A stretch of DNA of 64,000 nucleotides from Planctomycetota bacterium (GTDB lineage Bacteria > Planctomycetota > UBA1135 > GCA-002686595): the NCBI GenBank assembly GCA_029259605.1, contig JAJDEV010000097.1, forward strand, positions 59,533 to 123,532. Reading direction: 5' to 3'. Of the stretch, positions 1-8,125 are shown piece after piece. Position 1 is the stretch's first letter, and each line of letters starts with the position of its first letter. The notes beneath the pieces were generated by a model. It made no database searches and was not told where the DNA came from. It was given only the letters and a program-made list of their open reading frames with translations. The position numbers and the translations under genes are program-made.

Positions 1-119
1 GGGCGTCGCGCGACCTGTGGCAGGTGCACATGAGCGCGCCGCACCTGGCCGCCTATCGGGAAGCGGTCGACGGCGCGCTGACGAAGTTCTCGCTCTTCGA
101 GATGACCCCGATCGGCTGA
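1..119 (+). CDS. C-terminal end of an ABM/YgiN-like monooxygenase (partial)
   Basis: An open frame runs in from the left edge and ends at a TGA at 117-119. The last 38 residues contain DLWQVHMSAPHLAAYREAV and end in FEMTPIG. This resembles the C-terminal strand-helix-strand of the antibiotic biosynthesis monooxygenase (ABM, YgiN-like) family, small dimeric ferredoxin-fold proteins that often act as cofactor-free quinol or aromatic oxygenases. The start and most of the domain lie outside the window, so substrate and length cannot be judged. The call rests on a short C-terminal pattern and is moderate. Confidence 0.5.
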   Translation, partial: ASRDLWQVHMSAPHLAAYREAVDGALTKFSLFEMTPIG

Positions 120-142
120 TCCGGCCGCGCTACAATCCGCCG

Positions 143-808
143 ATGAAGCTCGAGCAAGCCCTGAAGCGACTCGAAGCCCTTGGCGACGAGAAGGTCCGCA
201 AGCGCAACGCCAAGAACGGCGCCGGCGACAATCAGTTCGGCGTCAAGCTCGGCGACGTCCGCAAGCTCGCGAAGGAGATCAAGAGGGACCGAGAGCTGGG
301 CATGGCGCTCTGGGACACCGGCAACGTCGACGCGCGGCTCCTCGCGTTGCTCATCATTGAGCCGAAGACGCTGAGCGCGGACGACGTCGATCGGATGGTG
401 CGCTCGGTCACGCTCGATCAGGTCGCGGACTGGATCAACGCGTACATCGTCAAGCAGCATCCCGACAAGGAAGCGTTGCGCGAGAAGTGGATGACCGACG
501 CCGACCCGATGGCGGGACGCGCGGGTTGGAACCTGACCGCGGAACGCGTCGCGCGCCGCCCCGAGGGGCTCGATCTTGTCGCGCTACTCGATCGCATCGA
601 GGCCGAGATGCCCGACGCCGATCCGCGTGTGCAATGGACGATGAACTCCACGCTCGCGGGCATTGGCATCCACTTCGCGAAGCACCGCGAGCGCGCCCTG
701 GCGATCGGCGAGAAGCTCGGCGTCTTCCGCGACTACCCGACGTCGAAGGGCTGCACTTCGCCGTTCGCTCCGATCTGGATTCACGAGATGGTCAGCCGAC
801 AGGGCTGA
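143..808 (+). CDS. DNA alkylation repair protein (AlkD/AlkC-like HEAT-repeat family)
   Basis: A 221-residue all-helical protein of the DNA alkylation repair enzyme family (PF08713-like), whose members are HEAT-like-repeat glycosylases that remove positively charged alkylated bases from DNA. Family-like features are the N-terminal AKNGAGDNQFGV turn, the ALWDTGNVDARLLALLI helix and the DADPMAGRAGWNLTAERV segment. Length matches the family (about 220-240). The ATG at 143 is preferred: the frame stays open upstream to 17, but that part overlaps the end of the preceding gene and does not look like this family. No signal peptide, so cytoplasmic. The exact base preference cannot be read from the sequence. 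Confidence 0.85.
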   Translation: MKLEQALKRLEALGDEKVRKRNAKNGAGDNQFGVKLGDVRKLAKEIKRDRELGMALWDTGNVDARLLALLIIEPKTLSADDVDRMVRSVTLDQVADWINAYIVKQHPDKEALREKWMTDADPMAGRAGWNLTAERVARRPEGLDLVALLDRIEAEMPDADPRVQWTMNSTLAGIGIHFAKHRERALAIGEKLGVFRDYPTSKGCTSPFAPIWIHEMVSRQG

Positions 809-816
809 GGCGACCA

Positions 817-1173
817 GTGGCCGAATCGATCGAACAGCAGTTGGCGCTTGGGCGTGACGAGCTTCTTCAGAGGCTCGGCAAGCACCTCACTCCGGTGTCC
901 GTGCTGCCGCGTTCGCCGAGCGAGTTGAGAGCGATCGCGCTGCGCTGGATCGAGGAGCGTCGGGCGCAGTTGCAGGCGGCCGTCTGCGGCTCGGAAGAGA
1001 TCCGAGCGCTCTCCAAGTCGGCGCAGGCGAACGAACGGCGCGTGATCCTCGCGACGATGATCGCGGACACGATCGCGGCGAGTATCGTCGGAGTGCCCGC
1101 GATCACGCTGGCGGTCTTGATCGTCCAGGAGGGCGTGGAGACGCTTTGCGGCAGCGATTGGCTCTTGCCGTGA
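817..1173 (+). CDS. Small membrane-anchored protein coupled to a downstream HExxH protein
   Basis: A 118-residue protein starting at a GTG (817), nine bases after the preceding stop. The N-terminal two thirds is charged and helical. The C-terminal part holds one clear hydrophobic segment, about residues 78-102, followed by a short tail with one Cys. I do not recognise a family. Its TGA stop (1171-1173) overlaps the GTG start (1170) of the next gene in a GTGA arrangement, so the two are almost certainly translationally coupled and probably work together. A role as a membrane tether or inhibitor of the zinc-protease-like partner is inference from this coupling only. Confidence 0.6.
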   Translation: MAESIEQQLALGRDELLQRLGKHLTPVSVLPRSPSELRAIALRWIEERRAQLQAAVCGSEEIRALSKSAQANERRVILATMIADTIAASIVGVPAITLAVLIVQEGVETLCGSDWLLP

Positions 1174-2315
1174 AGAACCTGCTGCCCGTCGAGCGCTACA
1201 ACGAAACAGCGATTCTGAGCCTCCCCGAAGCGGAGCAACACTTTCGCAGCGGTCTCGGCCCGCCCGTCCCCAGAGTCCGTGGCGGGAGCGAGACTCTCGC
1301 CGAGATCGCCCGGCGCCGCTACGGGTACTTCATCCGCATGGCGCGGGACAATTCCGCGTGCCCCGGGCATCAGGCGGTCGTGAGGAAGGCCTACTTCGAC
1401 GTGGTTCGGGACTCGACGCTGAACGCGTGCGCGACGACGAAGGAAGGCTACAACCTGGTGGGGATGAACGAAGGCGCGATCGTCAACCTGCACGTCTTCT
1501 TCTATGTCCTCATGTCGCATCCCGAGGTGCTCCCCGACTACGGCTTCCCCCACAAGGAAGCGGCTCGAGTCGCGTCGATGTTCGACTGTGATTGGCGTGC
1601 GCCGCTGTCGGTCGTCCAGAGCCGAGTCGCGCTGAGCCAGGGCGCGACACAGCTCCCTCAACCGCGAGATCCGTTCCGTCAATCGATCGCGGACACGCTC
1701 GCGACGATGGCCCTCGACTTCGTGTACTTCCACGAACTCACGCACCTGCGGCGTGGGCACCTGCACTATCTGAAGACCGAGACCGGCGCCGGCAAGGTCG
1801 ATGAGTCGTGGCTGGGAAGCGCGGCGAGCGAGTCTGCGGCGAAGCAGGCCTTCGAGCTCGATGCGGACGGGGGCGCGATGGAGATCGCGCTGGGACCTTG
1901 GTTGCGGAACAAGAGCGCGCTCGGCTTCCAATCGAACGAGGGCGGGCCGGACGAAGCGGTCGAACTCTGGCTCTTCGCTGTTGCCTTCGTCTTCTTGCTG
2001 TTCGACCCGTCCACGGCCGCGGTCGCCGCGTACCGCAACCAAGACCACCCGCACCCGATCGTCCGCTTGATGCACCTCTACGTGCAGGGGAGTCACGTCG
2101 CCGAGCAACATCGACCGGGCTCGAGGAAGCGCTTCGAAGACGCGTGGTGGAAGGCGCTCGAGCTGGCGGGCAACGCGGCCATTCTCTTCGAGCTCCCGTC
2201 CGCGGCCATGTTCGCGATCAATCGCGAGTCGATGGTCGAGATCATCGGCGAGCGCAACCGGATCGCGCTCCACCTACAGCAGCTCGTGGCGACCCACGCT
2301 TCCCTGAAGCTCTGA
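1170..2315 (+). CDS. Putative zincin metallopeptidase with HExxH motif
   Basis: A 381-residue soluble protein with a zinc-protease signature: HELTH at residues 188-192 and a downstream ELDAD at 229-233 that could supply the third, glutamate, zinc ligand (gluzincin arrangement). Outside this core I recognise no family with confidence. The layout recalls M48-like and Lit-type (U49) bacterial peptidases, but the rest of the chain is not diagnostic. The GTG at 1170 is chosen because it overlaps the upstream stop as GTGA; an in-frame TTG at 1146 is the alternative. No signal peptide. A hydrophobic stretch lies around residues 265-285 (LWLFAVAFVFLLF). The partner is the small membrane protein upstream. 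Substrate unknown. Confidence 0.65.
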   Translation: MKNLLPVERYNETAILSLPEAEQHFRSGLGPPVPRVRGGSETLAEIARRRYGYFIRMARDNSACPGHQAVVRKAYFDVVRDSTLNACATTKEGYNLVGMNEGAIVNLHVFFYVLMSHPEVLPDYGFPHKEAARVASMFDCDWRAPLSVVQSRVALSQGATQLPQPRDPFRQSIADTLATMALDFVYFHELTHLRRGHLHYLKTETGAGKVDESWLGSAASESAAKQAFELDADGGAMEIALGPWLRNKSALGFQSNEGGPDEAVELWLFAVAFVFLLFDPSTAAVAAYRNQDHPHPIVRLMHLYVQGSHVAEQHRPGSRKRFEDAWWKALELAGNAAILFELPSAAMFAINRESMVEIIGERNRIALHLQQLVATHASLKL

Positions 2316-2346
2316 AGCAGCGCGAGTCCGACGGTCGGGCTGAGCG

Positions 2347-3492
2347 CTAGCGCTCCGCGTCGAGCGGTTGCAGTTCGGCGAGCAGCGCTTCGAGCGCGGC
2401 GAACAGCCGACCCGCGGTCTCCGCGTCGCAGCGGTTCGTGACAATGGAGATCCCGAGTTCGCGCTCGGGGATCAGCAGCAGGACGTTCTGCGCGCCGAAC
2501 GCGCCGCCGTGGTAGATGAAGCGCGGGCTGTCGTTCGCGCGCCGTTCGACGTGCCAGAAGCACGCGAGGGACTGCGAGGCGTCCGCGAAGAGCGTCTCGC
2601 GCGACCGCTCGATCGCGGGCGAGGGATCCTCGAGCTGCAGGCGGAGGAAGCGCATCAGGTCGGCGGGCGTCGACTTGAGTCCGTCCGCGGCGCCCCACAG
2701 CTTGACGATCGTGTCGGGGACGGGTGCGCCGCCCTCGCCGAAGCCCGGCGCCTTGCGCGTGACCTGATCGGCGTCGAGCTCCCACGTGGTGTCCGTCATG
2801 CCCGCCGGCGCGAGGATCTTCTCGCGGACGAGGTCGCGGAACTCGGCTTCGTAGACGTGCTCGAGCACGGACGCCGCGAGGTTCGCGCTCACGTTGGAGT
2901 AGGCGCTGTTCGTTCCGGGCGCCGCGGTCAAGACGACCGAGTGCAGGTCCGCCCAGAAGTGTTCCTCGTCATAGTCAGGCGCGACCGCGTTCAACCTGGC
3001 CGGTAGGTCGGGCCCCCAGGTCTCCCGCTCGCGCGCGTCCGCCGCGTCCAGTTGGAACGGCAGGCCGGCCGTGTGCGTCAGCAGGTGTCGCACGCGGACC
3101 GGCGCTCCCCCGAAGGCCAGGTTGTCGTAGGCCTCCGGAAGGAGCGGCGCGACTTCTTGGTCGAGCGTTAGCTTCCCTTCGACGAGCGCGTGGCTGACGA
3201 GCAGGCCGGTGAAGAGCTTCGTGATCGACGCGATCTCGTACACCGTGGTGGCGGTCGGCGCGTTTCCAAGCGCCGGGTCGAGCTCCCCGTAGTGCGCCAA
3301 CCGGGACCGGCCCGCGTGGAAGACACCGATCGACGCGGAGGTGATCGCTTCGCCATCGACGAACCCGTTGGCGCACGCGTCCATCGCTCGCTGCAGGCGC
3401 GCCGGGGCGGCTTCTTGCGCGCGCGCGGGTGTGTGCAGTGCGAGGACGACGAGGAGCGCGAGGCCTGTGTTTGTTCCGAGTCGATCACACAT
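2347..3492 (-). CDS. Secreted serine hydrolase, class C beta-lactamase/penicillin-binding-protein fold
   Basis: A 381-residue exported protein. Residues 1-26 form a signal peptide ending in THTPARAQ-like sequence (hydrophobic LALLVVLAL, then ARAQ). The beta-lactamase family (PF00144) core follows: catalytic SITK at residues 89-92, a YSN-type tyrosine motif in NSAYSNVSANLA, and HGG near the C-terminus in place of KTG. Such proteins are peptidases, esterases or D-aminoacyl hydrolases more often than true beta-lactamases. The start at 3492 is set by the signal peptide; the frame is open to 3675. It faces the HExxH gene tail to tail and is divergent from the SulP transporter. A distant paralogue sits at 52012-53154. 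Confidence 0.85.
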   Translation of the reverse strand: MCDRLGTNTGLALLVVLALHTPARAQEAAPARLQRAMDACANGFVDGEAITSASIGVFHAGRSRLAHYGELDPALGNAPTATTVYEIASITKLFTGLLVSHALVEGKLTLDQEVAPLLPEAYDNLAFGGAPVRVRHLLTHTAGLPFQLDAADARERETWGPDLPARLNAVAPDYDEEHFWADLHSVVLTAAPGTNSAYSNVSANLAASVLEHVYEAEFRDLVREKILAPAGMTDTTWELDADQVTRKAPGFGEGGAPVPDTIVKLWGAADGLKSTPADLMRFLRLQLEDPSPAIERSRETLFADASQSLACFWHVERRANDSPRFIYHGGAFGAQNVLLLIPERELGISIVTNRCDAETAGRLFAALEALLAELQPLDAER

Positions 3493-3683
3493 GGGGTCGG
3501 TGGGGCGGCGAGGTTGCCCGGCGCCGTGGATCCATCGCGAACCGAAGCGCGGCGCGAGTGTAGCAAGCACGAACGGAACCGGCGGCAAATGCGTTTCGCG
3601 ACGAAGAGCGGCTTTGAAGCGGACGCGACGACGCGGCAGGATACGCTCCGCCCGATCCTTCCCCAGCCTTCGCAACTCCCCGA

Positions 3684-5486
3684 GTGCCCCACCGACACGA
3701 ATCGACCGAGCGTCCGTTCCGCGTCGCCGCGGCGCTCCGAGAGGCCTTCGCCGAGGGCTACTCAGCGCGCAACCTGCGCGCGGACGTGTCGGCGGGAATC
3801 GTCGTCGGGATCGTCGCTCTGCCCCTGGCGATGGCGCTCGCGATCGCCTCGGGCGTTCCGCCGCAACACGGCCTCTACACCTCCATTGTCGCGGGCACGG
3901 TGGTCGCGATGCTGGGGGGATCCCGCACGAGCGTCTCCGGCCCCACGGCGGCCTTCGTCGTGCTCCTCGCGCCGGTCTCGCATCGCTTCGGCCCCGGCGG
4001 GTTGATGCTCGCGACGATGATGGCGGGGCTCCTGCTCGTCGTGATGGGGGCGGCGCGCATGGGGAAGCTGATCCAGTACGTGCCGCATCCGGTGACCACG
4101 GGGTTCACGGCGGGGATCGGCGTCGTCCTCGGCGTCCTTCAGCTGAGTGACTTCCTCGGCCTGCAGGTCGCGGTGATGCCGGAGCACTTCCCCGAGCGGG
4201 TTGTCGCGCTCGCGAAGTCACTCCCCACGGCGCACGTTCCCGACTTGGTGATCGGTGTGTTCACGCTGTTCGTGCTCGTGACGTGGCCCAAGATCACGCG
4301 TCGAGTTCCGAGTCCGCTCGTCGCGATGGTGCTCGGCGCCGGCCTCGCGTGGACGCTCTCGCTCTTCGTGGACGGCTTCGATGTCGACACGATCGCGAGC
4401 CGCTTCAGCTACACGTCCGGGGGCGAGACGCTGCAGGGCATCCCGCGCACTCCGCTGCACTTCCAATGGCCTTGGAACTGGCCCGGTCCGGACGGGAGAC
4501 CCGTCGAACTCTCGCTCGGTCTCTTCCGCGAGCTCATGGGGCCCGCGTTCACCATCGCGGCGCTCGGCGCGATCGAATCGCTGTTGTGTGCCGTCGTTGC
4601 GGACGGGATGGCGGGCACGAAGCACGACCCGGACGGGGAACTCCTGGCGCAGGGTGTCGGCAACCTCGTCGCGCCGCTCTTCGGCGGGATCGCCGCGACC
4701 GGCGCGATCGCGAGGACGGCGACCGGAATCCGAGCGGGTGCTCGTTCACCCATCGCCTCGATCGTGCACGCGGTCTTCGTGCTGCTCGCGATGCTCGTGC
4801 TCGCGCCGCTGCTTGGCTTCCTTCCGATGGCATCGCTCGCGGCACTCCTGCTCGTCGTCGCCTGGAACATGAGCGACGTCCGGCACTTCGCGAAGGTCAT
4901 GCGAGTCGCCCCGAGAAGCGACGTTCTCATCCTCGTGACCTGCTTCACGCTGACCGTCGTCTTCGACATGGTCGTCGCGGTCGGAGCCGGAATCGTGATG
5001 GCCGCGCTCCTCTTCATGCGGCGCATGGCCGAGATCTCGAGCGTCAAGCTCGACGAGAACTACCACCCGCACCTGAAGGACCCGAAGCTCAAGGGCGTCG
5101 TCGTCTACCAGATCGGCGGCCCCCTCTTCTTCGGAGCGGCGGAGAAGGCCGTGTCGACGATCGCGCGCATTCGCGGCAAGGCCCGCGCGCTGATCCTCGT
5201 CATGAACGCCGTGCCTGCCATCGACGTCACGGGTCTGGTGGCGCTCGAGTCGGCGATCGAGAAGCTCCAGAAGAACGGGACGTTCGTAGTGCTGGCCGGA
5301 GTGGCGCCTGGAGTCCGGCGTTCGCTCGAGAAGGCCGGCCTCGGCGAACGGCCGGGCAAGCTCTCGATCTGCTCGGACAACGAGGAGGCGCTCCTGCTCG
5401 TCCGACTGACGCTCGGCTTGGACGAGCCGCCGGTATCCGCGGACGCGGTGGCTTCGAACGAACCCGACGCTCCTTCCGCGACCTAG
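3684..5486 (+). CDS. SulP family inorganic anion transporter with C-terminal STAS domain
   Basis: A 600-residue inner-membrane transporter. Residues about 35-450 are the SulP core with many hydrophobic helices, including VSAGIVVGIVALPLAMALAI, the conserved GLYTSIV stretch and SVSGPTAAF. Residues about 455-570 are a cytoplasmic STAS domain (VPAIDVTGLVALESAI). SulP proteins move sulfate, bicarbonate or other anions, usually with H+ or Na+. The start is a GTG at 3684. The gene stands alone between a divergent hydrolase gene and the downstream DinB-like gene. The anion cannot be told from the sequence; no carbonic anhydrase gene lies beside it to suggest bicarbonate. Confidence 0.92.
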   Translation: MPHRHESTERPFRVAAALREAFAEGYSARNLRADVSAGIVVGIVALPLAMALAIASGVPPQHGLYTSIVAGTVVAMLGGSRTSVSGPTAAFVVLLAPVSHRFGPGGLMLATMMAGLLLVVMGAARMGKLIQYVPHPVTTGFTAGIGVVLGVLQLSDFLGLQVAVMPEHFPERVVALAKSLPTAHVPDLVIGVFTLFVLVTWPKITRRVPSPLVAMVLGAGLAWTLSLFVDGFDVDTIASRFSYTSGGETLQGIPRTPLHFQWPWNWPGPDGRPVELSLGLFRELMGPAFTIAALGAIESLLCAVVADGMAGTKHDPDGELLAQGVGNLVAPLFGGIAATGAIARTATGIRAGARSPIASIVHAVFVLLAMLVLAPLLGFLPMASLAALLLVVAWNMSDVRHFAKVMRVAPRSDVLILVTCFTLTVVFDMVVAVGAGIVMAALLFMRRMAEISSVKLDENYHPHLKDPKLKGVVVYQIGGPLFFGAAEKAVSTIARIRGKARALILVMNAVPAIDVTGLVALESAIEKLQKNGTFVVLAGVAPGVRRSLEKAGLGERPGKLSICSDNEEALLLVRLTLGLDEPPVSADAVASNEPDAPSAT

Positions 5487-5549
5487 CCCGAATCCTCTGC
5501 AGCGGGAATCGGATTGCGCTCGCCCGCGTCCGCGGTAGCCTCGACGTTC

Positions 5550-6095
5550 ATGGATGCCTGGTTGCTCGATGCTCGGCGCGAGTTCGCGAAGTCCAAGGTC
5601 ATGGCCGAGCGCGCCGTCGCGCAACTGCCCGAGGGGGCGTGGTTCACGCGCATCGACCCGGAGTCGAACAGCGTGGCGATCGTGATGAAGCACATGGCGG
5701 GCAACATGCGCTCGCGCTGGACGGACTTCCTCACGAGCGACGGCGAGAAGCCCGACCGGCAGCGCGATAGCGAGTTCGAGGAGGAGGACGACACGGTCGG
5801 GTCCGTGCGCGCGCGTTGGGAGGACGGTTGGCGGCGCCTGTTCGATGCGATCGACCCGCTCGACACGCCCGACCTCGAGCGCACGATCACGATCCGTGGC
5901 GAGCCGCACACCGTGCAGCAGGCGATCCAACGCCAGCTCACGCACTACGCCTACCACGTCGGCCAGATCGTCTTGCTCGCCAAGCACCTCGCCGGTGCGC
6001 GTTTCGAATCGCTGTCGATTCCGCGCGGGAAGTCGACCGAGTTCGATGTGAAGAAGGACGGGTCGTCGTACCTGGCGGGCGGCGAGCAGCGCTGA
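5550..6095 (+). CDS. DinB/DUF1572 family protein
   Basis: A 181-residue soluble protein with the four-helix DinB/YfiT pattern. Histidines that could bind a metal fall in the family positions: MKHMAGNMRSRW near residue 50 and the late LTHYAYHVGQIV segment near 130-142. This matches the DUF1572 branch, whose members are metal-binding and possibly thiol-dependent transferases of unknown substrate. The ATG at 5550 begins MDAWLLDARREF, the usual start of this branch; a longer frame to 5514 adds a non-matching peptide. It lies 63 bases after the SulP stop, so co-transcription is possible but not shown. Confidence 0.8.
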   Translation: MDAWLLDARREFAKSKVMAERAVAQLPEGAWFTRIDPESNSVAIVMKHMAGNMRSRWTDFLTSDGEKPDRQRDSEFEEEDDTVGSVRARWEDGWRRLFDAIDPLDTPDLERTITIRGEPHTVQQAIQRQLTHYAYHVGQIVLLAKHLAGARFESLSIPRGKSTEFDVKKDGSSYLAGGEQR

Positions 6096-6160
6096 GCCGC
6101 GGCGACGAACCCGGTTCCGGTTCGCCCCGCGACGGGCGCGCCGGGTAAGTTGGCGCGCGC

Positions 6161-8125
6161 ATGTGCGGCCTGTGTGGAATCCTCGCGCTCGACGGTGCGC
6201 CCCTCGGTGAAGCGGACGTCGCGCCGATGGTGCGCCTGCTCGAGCACCGCGGGCCCGACGGAAACGGGACGTGGCTCGGGAGCGGCGTCGCGCTCGGACA
6301 CACGCGGCTCGCGATCATCGACCTCGAGGGCGGCGTGCAGCCGATGGGGAACGAGGACGGCTCGATCCAGATCGCGTTCAACGGCGAGATCTACAACCAC
6401 CGCGAGCTGCGCGAGCGCATCGCCGGGCGGCACACGTTCCGGACGCGCAGCGACACCGAAGTGCTCGTGCACCTGTACGAGGAGCGCGGCCCCGACTTCG
6501 TCGAGGAGCTCGAGGGCTTCTTCGCCATCGCGCTGTGGGATGCGCCGCGGCGACGGCTCGTGCTCGCGCGCGATCGGCTCGGCAAGAAGCCGCTCTTCGT
6601 CGCGCGCGCGCGGGGGCGTTCCGAACGCATCGTGTTCGGCTCCGAGCTGCGCGCGTTGCTCAGCGTGCTCCCCGGAACGCCCGCGCCGGATCCGATCGCG
6701 CTCGACGAAGTGCTCGGCCTGCGCTACGCCGATGGCTCGCGCAGCGGGTTCGTCGGCATCGAGAAGCTGCGGCCGGGCGAGGTGCGCACGTACGACCAGG
6801 GCGGCGAGACGAGCCGCATCTATTGGAGCGCGCCCGCGGCCGAGCCGGACGCGCGCTACGCCAGCGACGAGAAGCTGGCGGTCGAGGAGTTCCGCACGCA
6901 CCTCGACGCCGCCGTCGCCGCGCGCCTCGAGGCGGACGTCCCGCTCGGGCTGCTCCTGTCCGGCGGGCTCGATTCGACCGCGATCCTCGAGTCCCTGTCG
7001 CGCGTCGCGACCGGAACCGTGCGCACGTTCACGGTCGGCTTCTCGCGCGAGAAAGAGTCGGAAGCGTCGATCGCGCGGAGCACGGCGCGACACTTCGGGA
7101 GCGAGCACGAGGAGTTCACGCTGACCGAGTCCGACCTCGTCGCGCAGGTCGATCGCATCCTCACCCATCTCGACGAGCCCTTCGGCGATCCGTCGATCCT
7201 GCCGACGACGCTCGTGTGCCAACTCGCGCGCGGCGCGGTCACGGTGTGCCTGGGCGGCGACGGTGGGGACGAGCTCTTCGGCGGATACAAGCGCTACGCG
7301 AACGTGCTCGCCGCGGCGACGCGCGCGCGGCCCGGCGCGTTGCGCGCGGGGCTCTACAACGCCGCGCTCCCGCACCTCTCACGGATGAACGCGCGCACGG
7401 CGAAGCTCTCGCGCCGATTGGCCGATCGACTCGCGACGCCCGAGATGCACGCGGCGCGCGAGGCGATCTCGATCGACGCGGCGCTGCGCGCGAGCCTCGC
7501 CGGCGAACGCATGCGCGCAGGCGTCGGGCCCGAGGGCGCGATCGAAGAACGAATCGCGGGCGAGCTCGCCGGGCCGGGCGAGCTGGGCGCGCGCATGATG
7601 CGGCACGACCTCGGGCACTACTTGCCCGGGCTGATCCTGACCAAGGTCGACCGCGCGTCGATGGCGAGCTCGCTCGAGATGCGCGCGCCGTTCCTCGATC
7701 GGCGCATGGTCGAGTGGGCGCAAACGGTGCCGGTCGCGCTCAAGATTCCCGACGCCGAGCGCGGGCGCACGAAGCACCTGGTGCGGCGCGCGCTCGACGG
7801 GCGCGTTCCGGACGGATTGCTCGACCGCCGCAAGAAGGGCTTCGGCACGCCGCTCGGTCGCTGGTTCCGCAAGGACCTCGCCGCGTACGCGGCCGAGCAC
7901 CTCGAGTCGAGCCGGCTCGCCGCCGACGGTTGGCTCGACGGCCCGACGGTGCGGCGGCTGCTCGCGGCACACCGCACGCGCCGGCGCAACTTCGGCGAGG
8001 CGCTGTGGACGCTGCTCGCGCTCGAGGTCTGGTACCGCACGCGCGTGCTCGGCACGAACGAGCCGGATCACATGTTCTTCGCGAGCAAGCCGGCGATCAA
8101 CGCCGCGCGCCGGTCCCAGCTGTAG
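6161..8125 (+). CDS. asnB: Asparagine synthase (glutamine-hydrolysing)
   Basis: A 654-residue class II amidotransferase. The start is fixed by MCGLCGILA, where Cys2 becomes the N-terminal glutaminase nucleophile. The N-terminal domain (1 to about 210) continues with LEHRGPDGNG, FNGEIYNH and RSDTEVLVHLYE. The synthase domain carries the ATP-pyrophosphatase loop SGGLDST at residues 267-273 and GGDGGDELFGGYKRY. Glutamine ammonia is transferred to an activated carboxylate. Length and neighbours (a glycosyltransferase and a Kdo/WaaP-like kinase) resemble the AsnB-like enzymes of exopolysaccharide or exosortase-linked loci rather than a housekeeping enzyme; that is inference. Its last 58 bases overlap the convergent glycosyltransferase gene. 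Confidence 0.92.
   Translation: MCGLCGILALDGAPLGEADVAPMVRLLEHRGPDGNGTWLGSGVALGHTRLAIIDLEGGVQPMGNEDGSIQIAFNGEIYNHRELRERIAGRHTFRTRSDTEVLVHLYEERGPDFVEELEGFFAIALWDAPRRRLVLARDRLGKKPLFVARARGRSERIVFGSELRALLSVLPGTPAPDPIALDEVLGLRYADGSRSGFVGIEKLRPGEVRTYDQGGETSRIYWSAPAAEPDARYASDEKLAVEEFRTHLDAAVAARLEADVPLGLLLSGGLDSTAILESLSRVATGTVRTFTVGFSREKESEASIARSTARHFGSEHEEFTLTESDLVAQVDRILTHLDEPFGDPSILPTTLVCQLARGAVTVCLGGDGGDELFGGYKRYANVLAAATRARPGALRAGLYNAALPHLSRMNARTAKLSRRLADRLATPEMHAAREAISIDAALRASLAGERMRAGVGPEGAIEERIAGELAGPGELGARMMRHDLGHYLPGLILTKVDRASMASSLEMRAPFLDRRMVEWAQTVPVALKIPDAERGRTKHLVRRALDGRVPDGLLDRRKKGFGTPLGRWFRKDLAAYAAEHLESSRLAADGWLDGPTVRRLLAAHRTRRRNFGEALWTLLALEVWYRTRVLGTNEPDHMFFASKPAINAARRSQL

Noticed and set aside
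867..2273. A 468-codon minus-strand frame opposite the HExxH gene
   Set aside because: Antisense shadow; the plus-strand gene has a zinc motif and a coupled start.
2347..3492. A true antibiotic-resistance beta-lactamase
   Set aside because: The motifs (SITK, YSN, HGG) are shared with peptidases and esterases of the same fold, and there is no resistance-gene context.
6161..8125. Lasso-peptide or other peptide natural-product cluster based on the AsnB-like enzyme
   Set aside because: No precursor, transglutaminase-like protease or ABC exporter is nearby; the neighbours fit glycan synthesis better.
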